A stretch of 64,000 bases of DNA, from NCBI RefSeq assembly GCF_002210435.1, contig NZ_MZMV01000014.1, positions 62,001-126,000 of the forward strand. Direction: 5' to 3'. Shown in pieces: positions 1-7,769 of the stretch. The notes beneath the pieces were generated by a model. The model saw nothing but the letters and a program-made list of their open reading frames with translations, was not told the origin of the DNA and made no database searches. Each line of letters starts with the position of its first letter. The first letter of the stretch is position 1. Source of the stretch: Micromonospora wenchangensis. GTDB taxonomy: Bacteria; Actinomycetota; Actinomycetes; Mycobacteriales; Micromonosporaceae. A program made the translations under genes and the position numbers.

Positions 1-562
1 GGCGGGGGTCGGTACGGGTGGTGGCCTCGGGTAGGCCGCCGCGCACTATCCTGGCCGCATAGTCGGCGCGGGTCACCTCCGACTCGTGTCGCAGGTCCGG
101 GCCGAGCGTGAAGACGGCGTCGATGAATCCGTCCGGCTCGGCATCGAGTTCTCCCTGGGAGAACGGCCAGAGTTCCACGGTCTCCATCCGGCCGGGCAAC
201 GCGTCCGGGGCGGCAACCATGCCGAACAACCGAGACGAGCCGGTGAGCAGATACCGGCCCGGACGAGGGTCCTCGTCGACTGCTGCCTTGATGGCCAGCA
301 GTAGTTCCGGAGCACGCTGGATCTCGTCGATGACCAGGAGTTCGGAGGAGTCCACGAACCCGACCGGGTCGGCGATCGCCGCCGCCCTGTCCTGGGCCCG
401 ATCAAGATCGCGGCGCTCGGCCAGGCGATCCCCGGCGACGAGGCGGACCAGGGTGCTCTTGCCTGCTTGCCGTGCTCCGGTGATCAAGACGACCCGGGTG
501 TCCGCCAGAGCAGCGTCGACCTGCGCGGCGGCGCGGCGGGGGACCAGGTGCGGTGTGGGCAC
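1..562 (-). CDS. AAA ATPase, AAA_14/DUF4143 type (3' end outside window)
   Basis: Only the first ~187 codons are visible; the gene runs off the left edge. The ATPase core is clear: Walker A GARQAGKS at residues 29-36, Walker B LLVIDE at 75-80, and a sensor-like TGSSRLF at 107-113. This order matches the AAA_14 ATPases that usually carry a C-terminal DUF4143 (PD-(D/E)XK-like) domain, which would lie outside the window. The family's cellular role is poorly defined. I chose the GTG at 560-562 because it is the first start ahead of the Walker A and lies 6 nt behind a -10-like TATCAT (569-574 on the minus strand), which suggests a leaderless mRNA. A 23-bp-period repeat array lies directly upstream. 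The gene is outside the tRNA-bounded island, yet its promoter array resembles one inside it. Confidence 0.8.
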   Translation of the reverse strand, partial: MPTPHLVPRRAAAQVDAALADTRVVLITGARQAGKSTLVRLVAGDRLAERRDLDRAQDRAAAIADPVGFVDSSELLVIDEIQRAPELLLAIKAAVDEDPRPGRYLLTGSSRLFGMVAAPDALPGRMETVELWPFSQGELDAEPDGFIDAVFTLGPDLRHESEVTRADYAARIVRGGLPEATTRTDPR

Positions 563-585
563 AGGGTGATGATAGCGGGAGAGTT

Positions 586-676
586 TTCGATCTGCGGGGA
601 CTGTGTCTTTCAGTTTGCGGCATCGTTCGTATTCGTTATGCGGCCATCTGGTGTTCGATCTGCGGGTCACTGGTCG
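586..676. promoter_or_regulatory. Four-unit 23-bp operator-like array upstream of the ATPase gene
   Basis: TTCGATCTGCGG or a close variant starts at 586, 609, 632 and 654, a spacing of 23, 23 and 22 bp. Unit 3 is the most degenerate (TTCGTTATGCGG). The first unit overlaps the expected -35 position of the leftward ATPase promoter. The same architecture recurs at 2524-2614. Probable binding sites for a regulator working cooperatively on one DNA face; the protein is unknown. Confidence 0.6.
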
Positions 677-801
677 TGCCGTTCGAGGGTCCCCCGCCGT
701 ATCGGGCATGTGTGTCGGTATGGGTGCGCATCCGGTGGAGACCGTCGCGGTGGGTATGGCGGGGTGGGAGCGACCTCAGGGTGAGCTCTCCGCGCCCCTG
801 T

Positions 802-1092
802 GGTGCAGACGCTGAAGGTGGGTGCGTGGACGACACGTCGTCGATCTTCGATGAGGTGCGCGACGTGTGCTCGTCAGCGGATGCCAACCCGGGTCACTCG
901 GTGTCGACGCAGCCGCTCGTGGTCGCAAACGGGGGTTCGTGTGCTCGGGCTGTGGTCCTGGGCTGGGCGAACACGGGTCCTGGCGCTGCGGGTGAACGTG
1001 GGCCACTCCCTGCCACCCCAGGTGAACCCGCAGGTCGCTAGACTAGGCGCTCGCGCCCTCGTAGCTCAGGGGATAGAGCATCGGTTTCCTAA
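802..1092 (+). repeat. Left copy of the island-end direct repeat
   Basis: About 290 bp aligns with 44522-44830. The last 63 bp (1030-1092) is identical; the rest is diverged with a small gap near 910. The repeat covers the tRNA upstream region and the 5' half of the tRNA. Between the ATPase gene and 1055 I see no protein-coding gene; open frames here run through the tRNA sequence and are not credible. Confidence 0.75.
1055..1092 (+). pseudogene. 5' half of tRNA-Arg(CCT), truncated in the anticodon loop
   Basis: These 38 nt are identical to nucleotides 1-38 of the intact tRNA-Arg at 44793-44865. They cover acceptor strand, D arm, 5' anticodon strand and the TTCCTAA loop. The sequence then switches to unrelated DNA, with no T arm or 3' acceptor strand. 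The break in the anticodon loop is typical of tyrosine-recombinase crossover sites in tRNA genes, so this is probably an att site. Confidence 0.85.
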
Positions 1093-1257
1093 GACTGGCC
1101 TCCGCCGGTGTCCACAGGCCGATGTCCTGCAGATTTCCTATCGTCCCTGTTGCGTGCCGGTCGCTTCGCGGGCTCGCTGCGATCCCTTGCCGAAGATCAG
1201 CTGGAACGTTGTGGGCCCTGTGGTGTCGGCATGACGTAGCCGTGAGTCGGGGCCGAG

Positions 1258-1905
1258 TCATCGTTCCTCGTCGTCGAGTAGTTCGCGGCGCCACTCCGCG
1301 AATCGCCTTCGGAGATCGTCCAGCGCTGGGCCGGTGACGCCGTACTGGGCGAAGTCGTCGGGGTCGAGGTGGGTGGCTTGTCCGAGGGCGTCGGCGAAGA
1401 TGCGCGGGTCGAAGCCACGGTCGGCGCGCTGCGCGAGGGCGAGAAGGGCGTTACGGGTGTAGCGGCCGGAGCGGAGGGTGGCGTCGATGTCGATGAAGTC
1501 CCGGGCGAACGCCCGCCCGTAGAGGGCGCTCATCTTGTTCGCGACCGCGTCGTCGGGGTGGAGGACGGGTCCGATCGCCATGAGGATCGGTTCGTTGGCC
1601 CGCCAGTCCACGCCGAGTTCGACCTTGGCAACCCGAATGCCGTCGGTGACGGCCAGCCGGGCGAAGGCGTCGTACTGCCGCTCGGTCTCGACGGTCAGGC
1701 CGTCGCCGCGATAGGCGTGCACGACGGCGGTGACCGCGGAGGTGAACTCGTTGCGGCGGTCCCAGGCGGTGAACAGGTCGACGTCCTCGCTGGGCCGCTC
1801 GACAAGCCCGGCGGCCTGGACCGCGTATCCGCCGGCCAACGCGAAGCCGTATCGATCGGCCGCCGCGAGCCCGGTGCGGGCGAGGCGTTCGTGGAAGGGG
1901 TCCAC
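1258..1905 (-). CDS. AbiEii/AbiGii-type nucleotidyltransferase toxin
   Basis: A 215-residue protein with the nucleotidyltransferase signature of type IV toxin AbiEii/AbiGii: a GG turn at residues 25-26 (LAGGYAVQ), then the DVD pair at 41-43 (PSEDVDLF). Family members add nucleotides to RNA targets such as tRNA and are neutralised by a co-transcribed antitoxin. The start is GTG at 1903-1905, two bases after the stop of the upstream gene, so the pair is translationally coupled. Sitting just inside the island, it may act in phage exclusion or in stabilising the island. Target and toxicity are inferred from the family. Confidence 0.8.
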   Translation of the reverse strand: MDPFHERLARTGLAAADRYGFALAGGYAVQAAGLVERPSEDVDLFTAWDRRNEFTSAVTAVVHAYRGDGLTVETERQYDAFARLAVTDGIRVAKVELGVDWRANEPILMAIGPVLHPDDAVANKMSALYGRAFARDFIDIDATLRSGRYTRNALLALAQRADRGFDPRIFADALGQATHLDPDDFAQYGVTGPALDDLRRRFAEWRRELLDDEER

Positions 1906-1907
1906 CG

Positions 1908-2474
1908 CTACGCCGCGTTGCTGCGGGTCGCGGCGAGTTCGGGGAAGGCTTCCTCCCAGCGCTGCCGGAGCTGGGGCGGCAGCCAGAGGCTGGGCCAGAG
2001 CCGCCGGAGGAGGTCGGCGTCGAGCCAGGTGTTCAGATCCTCGACGGTGCTGGCTTCGGTGAGCACCACCTTGTACATGCTGGCCAGGCGTGCGGGTCGA
2101 TCGAGGTCGTACTCGGCGTGCCCGGACCAGTCGAGGTGACGCGGAAGCGTCACCCTGCCCTCAGCTGGGCCGTGCAGCGCGGTAAGGGTTTCGGCCACCA
2201 CGTAGGGCTTCCGGTCACCGTAGGGCCGGTAGTCCGCCGGCGGCTGGGGTGATGTCCTGCGTCGGCTGAGGTTGGTCGCCCGTCGGACCTCCGGTCGGAG
2301 GGCCTGGCGGATCGTCTCTCGGCTGTACCCGGTGACCCGCTGCAGGTCCACCGGCCGCCATCCGGCCGCGTGAAACGCCCGCAACTGCTCGTCCCGCTCG
2401 GTCAACGCCTGCGCCCGCGTCGCCTCGTACCTGGAGACAACCGCCTGCAGCTCATCCTCCGAGAACCGACCCAT
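1908..2474 (-). CDS. HTH antitoxin partner of the AbiEii-type toxin
   Basis: A 188-residue protein, first gene of the toxin-antitoxin pair. The N-terminal ~55 residues are basic and helical, with a likely helix-turn-helix around VDLQRVTGYSRETIRQAL; the rest has no domain I recognise. Position, size and coupling to the toxin gene (2-bp gap) support an antitoxin that represses its own operon. The ATG at 2472-2474 follows a -10-like TAGGCT by 7 nt, again suggesting leaderless transcription. A repeat array like the one upstream of the ATPase gene begins 50 bp upstream, and this protein is the obvious candidate to bind it. It is not a recognisable AbiEi by motif, so the label rests mainly on context. 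Confidence 0.6.
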   Translation of the reverse strand: MGRFSEDELQAVVSRYEATRAQALTERDEQLRAFHAAGWRPVDLQRVTGYSRETIRQALRPEVRRATNLSRRRTSPQPPADYRPYGDRKPYVVAETLTALHGPAEGRVTLPRHLDWSGHAEYDLDRPARLASMYKVVLTEASTVEDLNTWLDADLLRRLWPSLWLPPQLRQRWEEAFPELAATRSNAA

Positions 2475-2523
2475 GGCCGTAAGCCTACCAGGCTAGGCCC
2501 AGCACGCTTGGCTTATTGCGATA

Positions 2524-2614
2524 TTCGATCTGCGAGAAGGCACTCTTTCGATTTGCGGCGACGCCCGTGTTAGGTACGGGGGCCCACGACGTTCGACCTG
2601 CGGCATCCACCGAG
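2524..2614. promoter_or_regulatory. Second four-unit 23-bp operator-like array
   Basis: Units start at 2524 (TTCGATCTGCGA), 2547 (TTCGATTTGCGG), 2570 (degenerate TTAGGTACGGGG) and 2592 (TTCGACCTGCGG), spaced 23, 23 and 22 bp. The spacing and the degenerate third unit match the array at 586-676. It lies upstream of the antitoxin-toxin operon. Confidence 0.6.
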
Positions 2615-2630
2615 TAACACCGGCCTGCCG

Positions 2631-2798
2631 CTATCTGGCTCCGGCCGCCCGTAGGTCGGCGATGAGCCGATCGAGCAGCCGTTCCTCCGTCACTGCTCGG
2701 CCGGCACGCCGCATCGACTCGTCCCAGGGCGTCCGGGTGGGCGTGCCGAGCAGTGCTGTGCCGGTGCCCGCCGCCGGCAGGTAGTCAGCCGCAGTCAT
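2631..2798 (-). pseudogene. C-terminal gene remnant, function unknown
   Basis: A 55-codon minus-strand frame from an internal ATG. Plausible coding sequence continues ~25 codons further upstream in the same frame without a convincing start, so this looks like the tail of a truncated gene. The C-terminus is a charged helix (TEERLLDRLIADLRAAG). No family recognised. The rest of 2799-3011 holds nothing I can support. Confidence 0.3.
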
Positions 2799-3011
2799 CC
2801 GCCACGGGACCGCGCCCGGATACCGCTGGAGAGCCGCCGCAGTCAGTCGTACGCCGGTCGGTGGGCGCTCAGCTGCGCTACAACGGCGGCCTGCACATGG
2901 GGCAGGTGCGGGCCGCTTACGCGAGCGTGATGCGGGGGCTACAGGCTCCGCCGGAGGTAGACCTCGAGAGAGCCCGTTCCGCGGGGTGTAGCTGGGTGGG
3001 CCGTGGTGGCT

Positions 3012-3614
3012 TCACCGCAGGCCACCCAGGAGCCCCGGCATCCGGATGTCGACCTGCCAGTCGTCGCCCAGCACGCTCTGGACCACCGCGCGGACGTCGT
3101 TCTGCCAGTCGGTCACCACATCCATGACGGGTGTGCGCTTGCGCACGCGCAGCTCGATGCGCCGCGCGTCGGTGCGCTTCCACTCGGCGTCGGCGAGCAC
3201 CGCCACAAGCTTCGGAATCCGGGGGCGCATCGACGTCTCAGCGAGCGCCTTGGCCACCTCCAGATCACCGCCCTCGGCCCGTCTGCGCGCCCGCCCGGTC
3301 GCATCTTCGCGCTGCTGGTTCCTGCGCTCTAGCTCCTGAGCGGCTTCCTGTTCCTGGCGACGGGGCCTAGCGTACTCCAGCGCTAGCTCGCGTGCCTCCG
3401 CCGCAGTGGGTCCGATAAACCAGGGGCTGACCGCCACGTACACGCCTCCGCCACCGTGGTCGTCGCCCTGCGTCACAAACACCGGCGAGAGCTCCTGCGG
3501 GTAGGCCGCCTCGTTACTTGGCGGCGGCTGCCACCCGATGACCGCGCCGACCAGCGGGGACGCGAGGTCGCTCATCTCCTGGGCCAGCCACAGGGGGTAC
3601 GGCTGCAGGATCAT
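3012..3614 (-). CDS. Hypothetical protein, 200 aa
   Basis: I do not recognise a family. The N-terminal half is mixed alpha/beta in appearance (VTQGDDHGGGGVYVAVSPWF). Residues ~85-115 form a strongly charged helix rich in E, Q and R, probably a coiled coil. The C-terminal third contains a basic segment followed by VMDVVTDWQNDVRAVVQSVLGDDWQVDIRMP. There is no signal peptide or membrane segment. The ATG at 3612-3614 has a GGAG five bases upstream. It stands alone between two toxin-antitoxin pairs, separated from the HigBA pair by a strong stem-loop. Confidence 0.55.
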   Translation of the reverse strand: MILQPYPLWLAQEMSDLASPLVGAVIGWQPPPSNEAAYPQELSPVFVTQGDDHGGGGVYVAVSPWFIGPTAAEARELALEYARPRRQEQEAAQELERRNQQREDATGRARRRAEGGDLEVAKALAETSMRPRIPKLVAVLADAEWKRTDARRIELRVRKRTPVMDVVTDWQNDVRAVVQSVLGDDWQVDIRMPGLLGGLR

Positions 3615-3646
3615 CGCTCTCCTTCACTAGAGGGGCTTCCACCGTC

Positions 3647-3693
3647 GCACGCAGACGAGGCCCCCACCATGGGCGGGGGCCTCGTCTGCGTGC
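3647..3693. terminator. 19-bp perfect stem-loop after HigBA
   Basis: Left arm 3647-3665 (GCACGCAGACGAGGCCCCC), 9-nt loop, right arm 3675-3693 exactly complementary. There is no U tract, as is common for actinobacterial terminators. It lies just past the stop of the higA-like gene and ahead of the next leftward gene. Confidence 0.75.
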
Positions 3694-3699
3694 TTGGTG

Positions 3700-4005
3700 T
3701 CAGCCGAGCGCCAAGCGCTCGCCGTCAAAGTCGGCGACGAGCTCCAGCTTGCCGCCGAGGGCCGAGACGTAGCGCTGGATGGTGCCGACCTCGGTGGCCG
3801 GCACCTCGCCCTTTTCGATGGCGGCGACCCGCGGCTGCGAGACGTCCATGCGCTCGGCGACGTCCTTCTGGCTCAGCCCGCGCCGCTCGCGCACCTCGCG
3901 CAGCCGGGTGGCGCGGACCTCAGCGAGCATCCGCTCCTTGTGCTCGGTGACCTTGGCCTCATCGAGGTCGATGCGGGAGCGCGTGTCCCGCCAGCTGCGT
4001 GCCAT
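3700..4005 (-). CDS. higA: HigA-like XRE antitoxin
   Basis: A 101-residue protein with a C-terminal XRE helix-turn-helix: RRGLSQKDVAERMDVSQ and PRVAAIEKGE at roughly residues 41-70. A basic N-terminal extension precedes it. Its ATG overlaps the stop of the upstream toxin gene by one base (TGATG). Toxin first and antitoxin second is the usual HigBA order. By family, the antitoxin binds HigB and represses the operon. The gene ends just before a strong stem-loop. Confidence 0.85.
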   Translation of the reverse strand: MARSWRDTRSRIDLDEAKVTEHKERMLAEVRATRLREVRERRGLSQKDVAERMDVSQPRVAAIEKGEVPATEVGTIQRYVSALGGKLELVADFDGERLALG

Positions 4006-4376
4006 CAGCGTTGTCCCTTCAGCCCTTTGAGGTGTTCAGTGAACCGTTGGTCGGCCTCGAGGATGCTGGTCTCGTACCAGCCCTTCCAGTTGCCGGCCTT
4101 GTCGCCTGCCACCAGCAGGATCGCTTCCCGCTGGGGGTCGAAGGCGAACAGGATGCGTACCTCGCTGCTGCCGGATGAGCCGGGTCGCAGTTCCTTCATG
4201 TTCTTGTAGTCGGATCCCTTGATCCTGTCGACGAGCGGACGCCCGAGTGCCGGGCCGTGCTCGACGAGCAGGTCAATCGCGGCGGCTACCTGGTTGGCGG
4301 AGTCGGGGTCTTCTTTGGCCAGGCGCTCGAACCAGTCGTCGACCTCGTCGGTCAAGCTGACTTCCCACCCGGCCAT
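4005..4376 (-). CDS. higB: HigB-like toxin (RelE/ParE fold, Gp49 family)
   Basis: A 123-residue protein matching phage-derived Gp49-like HigB toxins: VDDWFERLAKEDP near the N-terminus, a middle KELRPGSSGSSEVRILFAFDP, and the LLVAGDKAGNWKGWYE strand and turn. By family it is a ribosome-dependent mRNA interferase. I chose the ATG at 4374-4376 over an in-frame GTG six codons upstream, because a -10 hexamer TATAGT (4383-4388, minus strand) ends exactly six bases before it, which fits a leaderless message starting at this ATG. Toxicity is inferred. Confidence 0.85.
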   Translation of the reverse strand: MAGWEVSLTDEVDDWFERLAKEDPDSANQVAAAIDLLVEHGPALGRPLVDRIKGSDYKNMKELRPGSSGSSEVRILFAFDPQREAILLVAGDKAGNWKGWYETSILEADQRFTEHLKGLKGQR

Positions 4377-4382
4377 GAGTTC

Positions 4383-4388
4383 ACTATA
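4383..4388 (-). promoter_or_regulatory. -10 hexamer TATAGT of the higBA operon
   Basis: TATAGT reads on the minus strand six bases upstream of the higB ATG, placing the likely transcription start on the A of ATG. No good -35 is visible at the usual spacing. Confidence 0.5.
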
Positions 4389-4409
4389 CCTCACATCAAA
4401 ACGCCAGCG

Positions 4410-4861
4410 TTATATCCCGACGATACGGGGAGCGCTTTGGCGTTGCCGACGGGGGAGCCGTGAAAAGGACATACGGTGCCATAACACTCGAAGGATCATT
4501 CCGGCGACTACCACCTTCTCGCCCATCCGGCCGGTAGTGAAGCGCAGCGCCCGAGGGTGTCCACCGACTGCTACCGGCAGACCCGGATCCGCAGCGGCCA
4601 CCACAGCGGCGAGCCGGAGCGGGTCATGGCGTCGCGCAGGGAGTGGATGAACGTGCCGGCGCCGGCGGCCAGCCCCACCCACCACCACGAGCGGCCTGCC
4701 ATGAGCGCCTGAATGAGCAGCACGGCCGCACCGGTGATCAGCAGTGAGCCCAGTGCCGCGGCGGTCCGAGCGCCGACGGCGTGCCGGGCCTCGCCGAGCA
4801 GGCGCGCACGCGTGCGCACGCTCAGCGCCGGATAGCTGGCCAGCCACACGCCCCCCGCCAC
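4410..4861 (-). pseudogene. Frameshifted YdjM-like membrane metal-dependent hydrolase
   Basis: One frame (4571-4861) gives two hydrophobic helices, then GTFIHSLRDAMTRSGSPLWWP, the conserved ending of YdjM-type inner-membrane metal-dependent hydrolases. The expected continuation, RFTTGRMGEKVVVAGMIL, lies in a different minus frame and ends at 4410, so the gene is broken by a frameshift near 4570. The N-terminal half is also missing. This gene is common on actinobacterial integrative elements, where its role is unclear. An IS5-like remnant follows upstream. Confidence 0.65.
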
Positions 4862-5019
4862 GGCCAGACCGGGTGTGGGAGTGTTCAGGCAGGAAGAGGC
4901 TCAGTGGGCCGGTTCGGTCGCTTCGGCCAGTCCACCAGTCCATCGGGAGGAACGAGTGCCCTATCAGTCCGCCGAAGCGTGGAGGCACCAGCCTTCGTAC
5001 CTGCGTGGACACCCTCGCA

Positions 5020-5581
5020 GTGACGGGGCGGCATGACCTGACCGACGTGCAGCGGGCGGTGCTAGAGCCGTTGCGACCCGCGCCGAAGCGGCCAGGTCGA
5101 TCGTCGTCATGGACCAAGCGGCAGTTGATCGACGGGATCCTCTGCTGGGGCGCGAGAAGGGGGATCTGCAGGCCGAGGCGCCCGGCCGTGTCAGCGTCGA
5201 GCCAGACGACCATGCCTGGGTCGCTCTCATCCTGGTCCTGGCCGCTATTCGTGTTTCCCGCCTGGCCGCCGGCACCCCAGGACCCGACCGGATCGGGTCC
5301 TGGCTGACAAGGCGTACACGTCGAAAGCCAACCGCCGGTACCTGCGGCGGTGAGGCATCGCTGCGACGATCCCGTCGAAGGCCGATCAGGATGCCAACCG
5401 GCGTCGGAAGGGGTCGAAGGGCGGCCGGCCCCCGGCCTTCGATCCCGAGCGGTACATGCAGCGTCATGCCGTGGAGCGGGGCATCAACCGGCTCAAACGC
5501 CATCGGGCCGTCGCGACCCGCTCCGACAAGCTGGCCGTCCGCTACCAGACCAGCCAAGGGACGTATGAGCGTGGTCCTTGA
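5020..5581 (+). pseudogene. Decayed IS5-family transposase
   Basis: The N-terminal part (GTG 5020; LTDVQRAVLEPLRP, SSSWTKRQLIDGILCWG) matches IS5-type transposases. After a deletion the C-terminal part appears in another frame from 5300: LADKAYTSKANRRYLRR, an in-frame TGA, then [17 protein letters not shown] and [20 protein letters not shown], ending at 5581. The central catalytic region is largely gone. I did not find clear terminal inverted repeats. Positions 4862-5019 and 5582-5818 hold nothing else I can support. Confidence 0.8.
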
Positions 5582-5818
5582 CGGACGCTCCCGCCGAACC
5601 GGTGAGCATCATGATCTCTCGGTCGTTTACGATTGACCGTCCCAGAGTCGACCAGCGGTTCGGACCTGGGGCGCAGGACCGAGGACAGCGATGTCTAAGG
5701 GGCGCGACGGGTGTGCAGCAAGTTGTCCTGATGTCCGCTGCGGCAGAATTCTTGCTTCCACGAGCGTGTCTGTGTTCTCCTGGTCCTGGTTGATGTCACG
5801 CGTACGAAGGGTCGTGCT

Positions 5819-7756
5819 GTGAAAAAGGGGCACTACGGCGTACCTCTTGAACGCAGTGACTACCTCAAGCTGGATCCGAACGAGAACAGCTGCACCCTGG
5901 AGGGTTTCCAGGACTGGCTGGAAGGCTTCGGCAAGGGCAAGAGGCTGGCTGTGGACCTCTTCTCCGGCGCCGGCGGCCTCAGCTCCGGCATAGAGCGGGC
6001 GGGATGGACCACAGCAGCAGCAGTGGACTTCGATGAGCGTGCGCTGGAAACCCACCGGGCGAACTTCCCGGGCCTCAGCCTGAAGATGGATCTCGGTGAC
6101 CCCGCCGAGCGCGACAGGCTTGAAAGTGTCCTCAGGCCAGCCAAGATCGATCTCGTCGCAGGAGGACCCCCCTGCCAGCCGTTCAGCAGGGCGGGGCGCA
6201 ACAAGATCCGCGACCTCGTGAAGAACCATGGCCGCGACCCGGAGGACCGCAGGAAGGAGTTGTGGAGCGCGTACCTTGACATGGTCAAGCGGATCAGCCC
6301 GCGCGCGGTCCTCATGGAGAACGTTCCCGACATGGGGCTCCACGACGACTTCTTCGTCATCCGGACGATCGAGGAGGAGTTGGAGGAGCTCGGCTACGCA
6401 ACGCAGGTGCGGCTCGTTGACGCCTGGCACTACGGCGTTCCTCAGCATCGGAAACGTCTCATCCTTCTGGCGAGGAGGGATGTCGACGACTTCACGTGGC
6501 GGAAGCCCGACTCTGTGCGCACCACCCTGCGCGAAGCCATCGGCGACCTGCCCGAGCTGGAGGTCGTTCCGACGGAACGGGTCGGAGATCGGGAGCTGAA
6601 GTACCGTAAGCCCCGCGACCTGTCCGCTTTCGCCGCGAAGATGCGTGAGAAGACGCCTCGGGGAGTGGTCTGGGACCATATGACGCGGAGGGTCCGGATC
6701 GACGACCACCGGATCTTTGAGGTCATGGAGCCCGACACCAAGTACTCGGATCTCCAGGAGAAGCTGGCCGAGGACGAGAGGGGGTACCAGCGCTACAGCG
6801 CGGAGAAGTACACGGACAAGTACAAGAAGCTGGCCTGGAACAAGCTCAGCCGTACGATCACCGCCCATATCGCCAAGGACGGCTACTGGTACATCCACCC
6901 GCAGCAACTTCGGACGCTCACCGTGCGGGAGGCGGCACGTGTTCAGACGTTCCCGGACCATTTCCGGTTTGCCGGTACCCGGAGTGACGCCTTCCACCAA
7001 ATCGGGAACGCCGTCCCTCCGCTGCTGGGCGAGGCCGCAGCGGAGGTACTGAAGCCTGTTGGCGACGCCACTGCCATGCCTGTCGGGCTCCGGCCCCATT
7101 GGCGTCAGGTCAGGAGTGGCCTCACCGACTGGGCTAGGCAGAGGCTGGTCGGCAAGGACTGGTATCAGTTTCCCGGCGAGAAGCCCGTATCGCTTCATGC
7201 CGCCGTGGTAGCCATGGTCTCCGGCGCGAAGACCAAGCCAGCCGTGATGGCGGAGCTCATGACGAACGTCAGGTCGTCGAAGACGCTCACCGCAGCCCTG
7301 TTCAGGAGGCTCGTCGACGCGGCGCCCTCGGCGTCGGTCCGGGCCCGCGTGGACCGCTTGGCCCCACTGGTGGACAGGTCCTATGACTGGCAGTGGAAGA
7401 AGCGATTCGACGTACCCGCCAAGCTGGCCATGAAGCCAGCCGAGGCGGCTCTCTACCGGCTGCTGATCGGAGAGGATCTCATGCTGGTGGGCCAGAGCAC
7501 GTTGAGGGTCGCGGCTCGGGTGAACGGTATCGAGCCGGATCACGCCAACCGCCTCAGCGAGGGCCGCGTCAACCTGGTGAAACTCGTGGGCGCGGGCGCG
7601 GACGCACCTCTACGCATGGGCGCGATACGGTTGATCGGTATGGACCTCTGCAGGGAAGATCAACCTGTGTGCTCGGAGTGTCCACTCATTGCTCACTGTG
7701 CCAGCCGGAAGGAACTGCCCGGAGACCTGCTGACTCTGACCTTCGGTCAGGAATAG
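5819..7756 (+). CDS. C5-cytosine DNA methyltransferase fused to an EndoIII-like Fe-S domain
   Basis: A 645-residue protein. Residues ~40-415 form a complete C5-methyltransferase: motif I DLFSGAGG (46-53), motif IV GGPPCQPF with nucleophile Cys119, motif VI ENV (167-169), motif VIII QHRKR (209-213) and motif X QIGNAVPP (394-401). A second domain follows at ~430-645. It ends in CREDQPVCSECPLIAHC (611-627), exactly the C-x6-C-x2-C-x5-C spacing of endonuclease III/MutY [4Fe-4S] loops. Upstream of that, STLRVAARVNG resembles the glycosylase helix after the catalytic Asp, but Gly stands where Asp is expected, so glycosylase activity is doubtful. The start is GTG 5819. The next gene, facing it 13 bp away, is vsr. 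Probable role: host-DNA modification for the defence module, with the Fe-S domain in DNA binding or mismatch recognition. Confidence 0.9.
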   Translation: MKKGHYGVPLERSDYLKLDPNENSCTLEGFQDWLEGFGKGKRLAVDLFSGAGGLSSGIERAGWTTAAAVDFDERALETHRANFPGLSLKMDLGDPAERDRLESVLRPAKIDLVAGGPPCQPFSRAGRNKIRDLVKNHGRDPEDRRKELWSAYLDMVKRISPRAVLMENVPDMGLHDDFFVIRTIEEELEELGYATQVRLVDAWHYGVPQHRKRLILLARRDVDDFTWRKPDSVRTTLREAIGDLPELEVVPTERVGDRELKYRKPRDLSAFAAKMREKTPRGVVWDHMTRRVRIDDHRIFEVMEPDTKYSDLQEKLAEDERGYQRYSAEKYTDKYKKLAWNKLSRTITAHIAKDGYWYIHPQQLRTLTVREAARVQTFPDHFRFAGTRSDAFHQIGNAVPPLLGEAAAEVLKPVGDATAMPVGLRPHWRQVRSGLTDWARQRLVGKDWYQFPGEKPVSLHAAVVAMVSGAKTKPAVMAELMTNVRSSKTLTAALFRRLVDAAPSASVRARVDRLAPLVDRSYDWQWKKRFDVPAKLAMKPAEAALYRLLIGEDLMLVGQSTLRVAARVNGIEPDHANRLSEGRVNLVKLVGAGADAPLRMGAIRLIGMDLCREDQPVCSECPLIAHCASRKELPGDLLTLTFGQE

Positions 7757-7769
7757 CCGGTCGGCGGCG

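Noticed and set aside
586..676. Possible CRISPR array
   Set aside because: Units are only ~12 bp conserved in a 23-bp period with no spacer/repeat structure and no cas genes.
5627..7543. Long open frame on the minus strand across the methyltransferase gene
   Set aside because: Translation is compositionally random and fully antisense to clear methyltransferase motifs; a GC-rich shadow frame.
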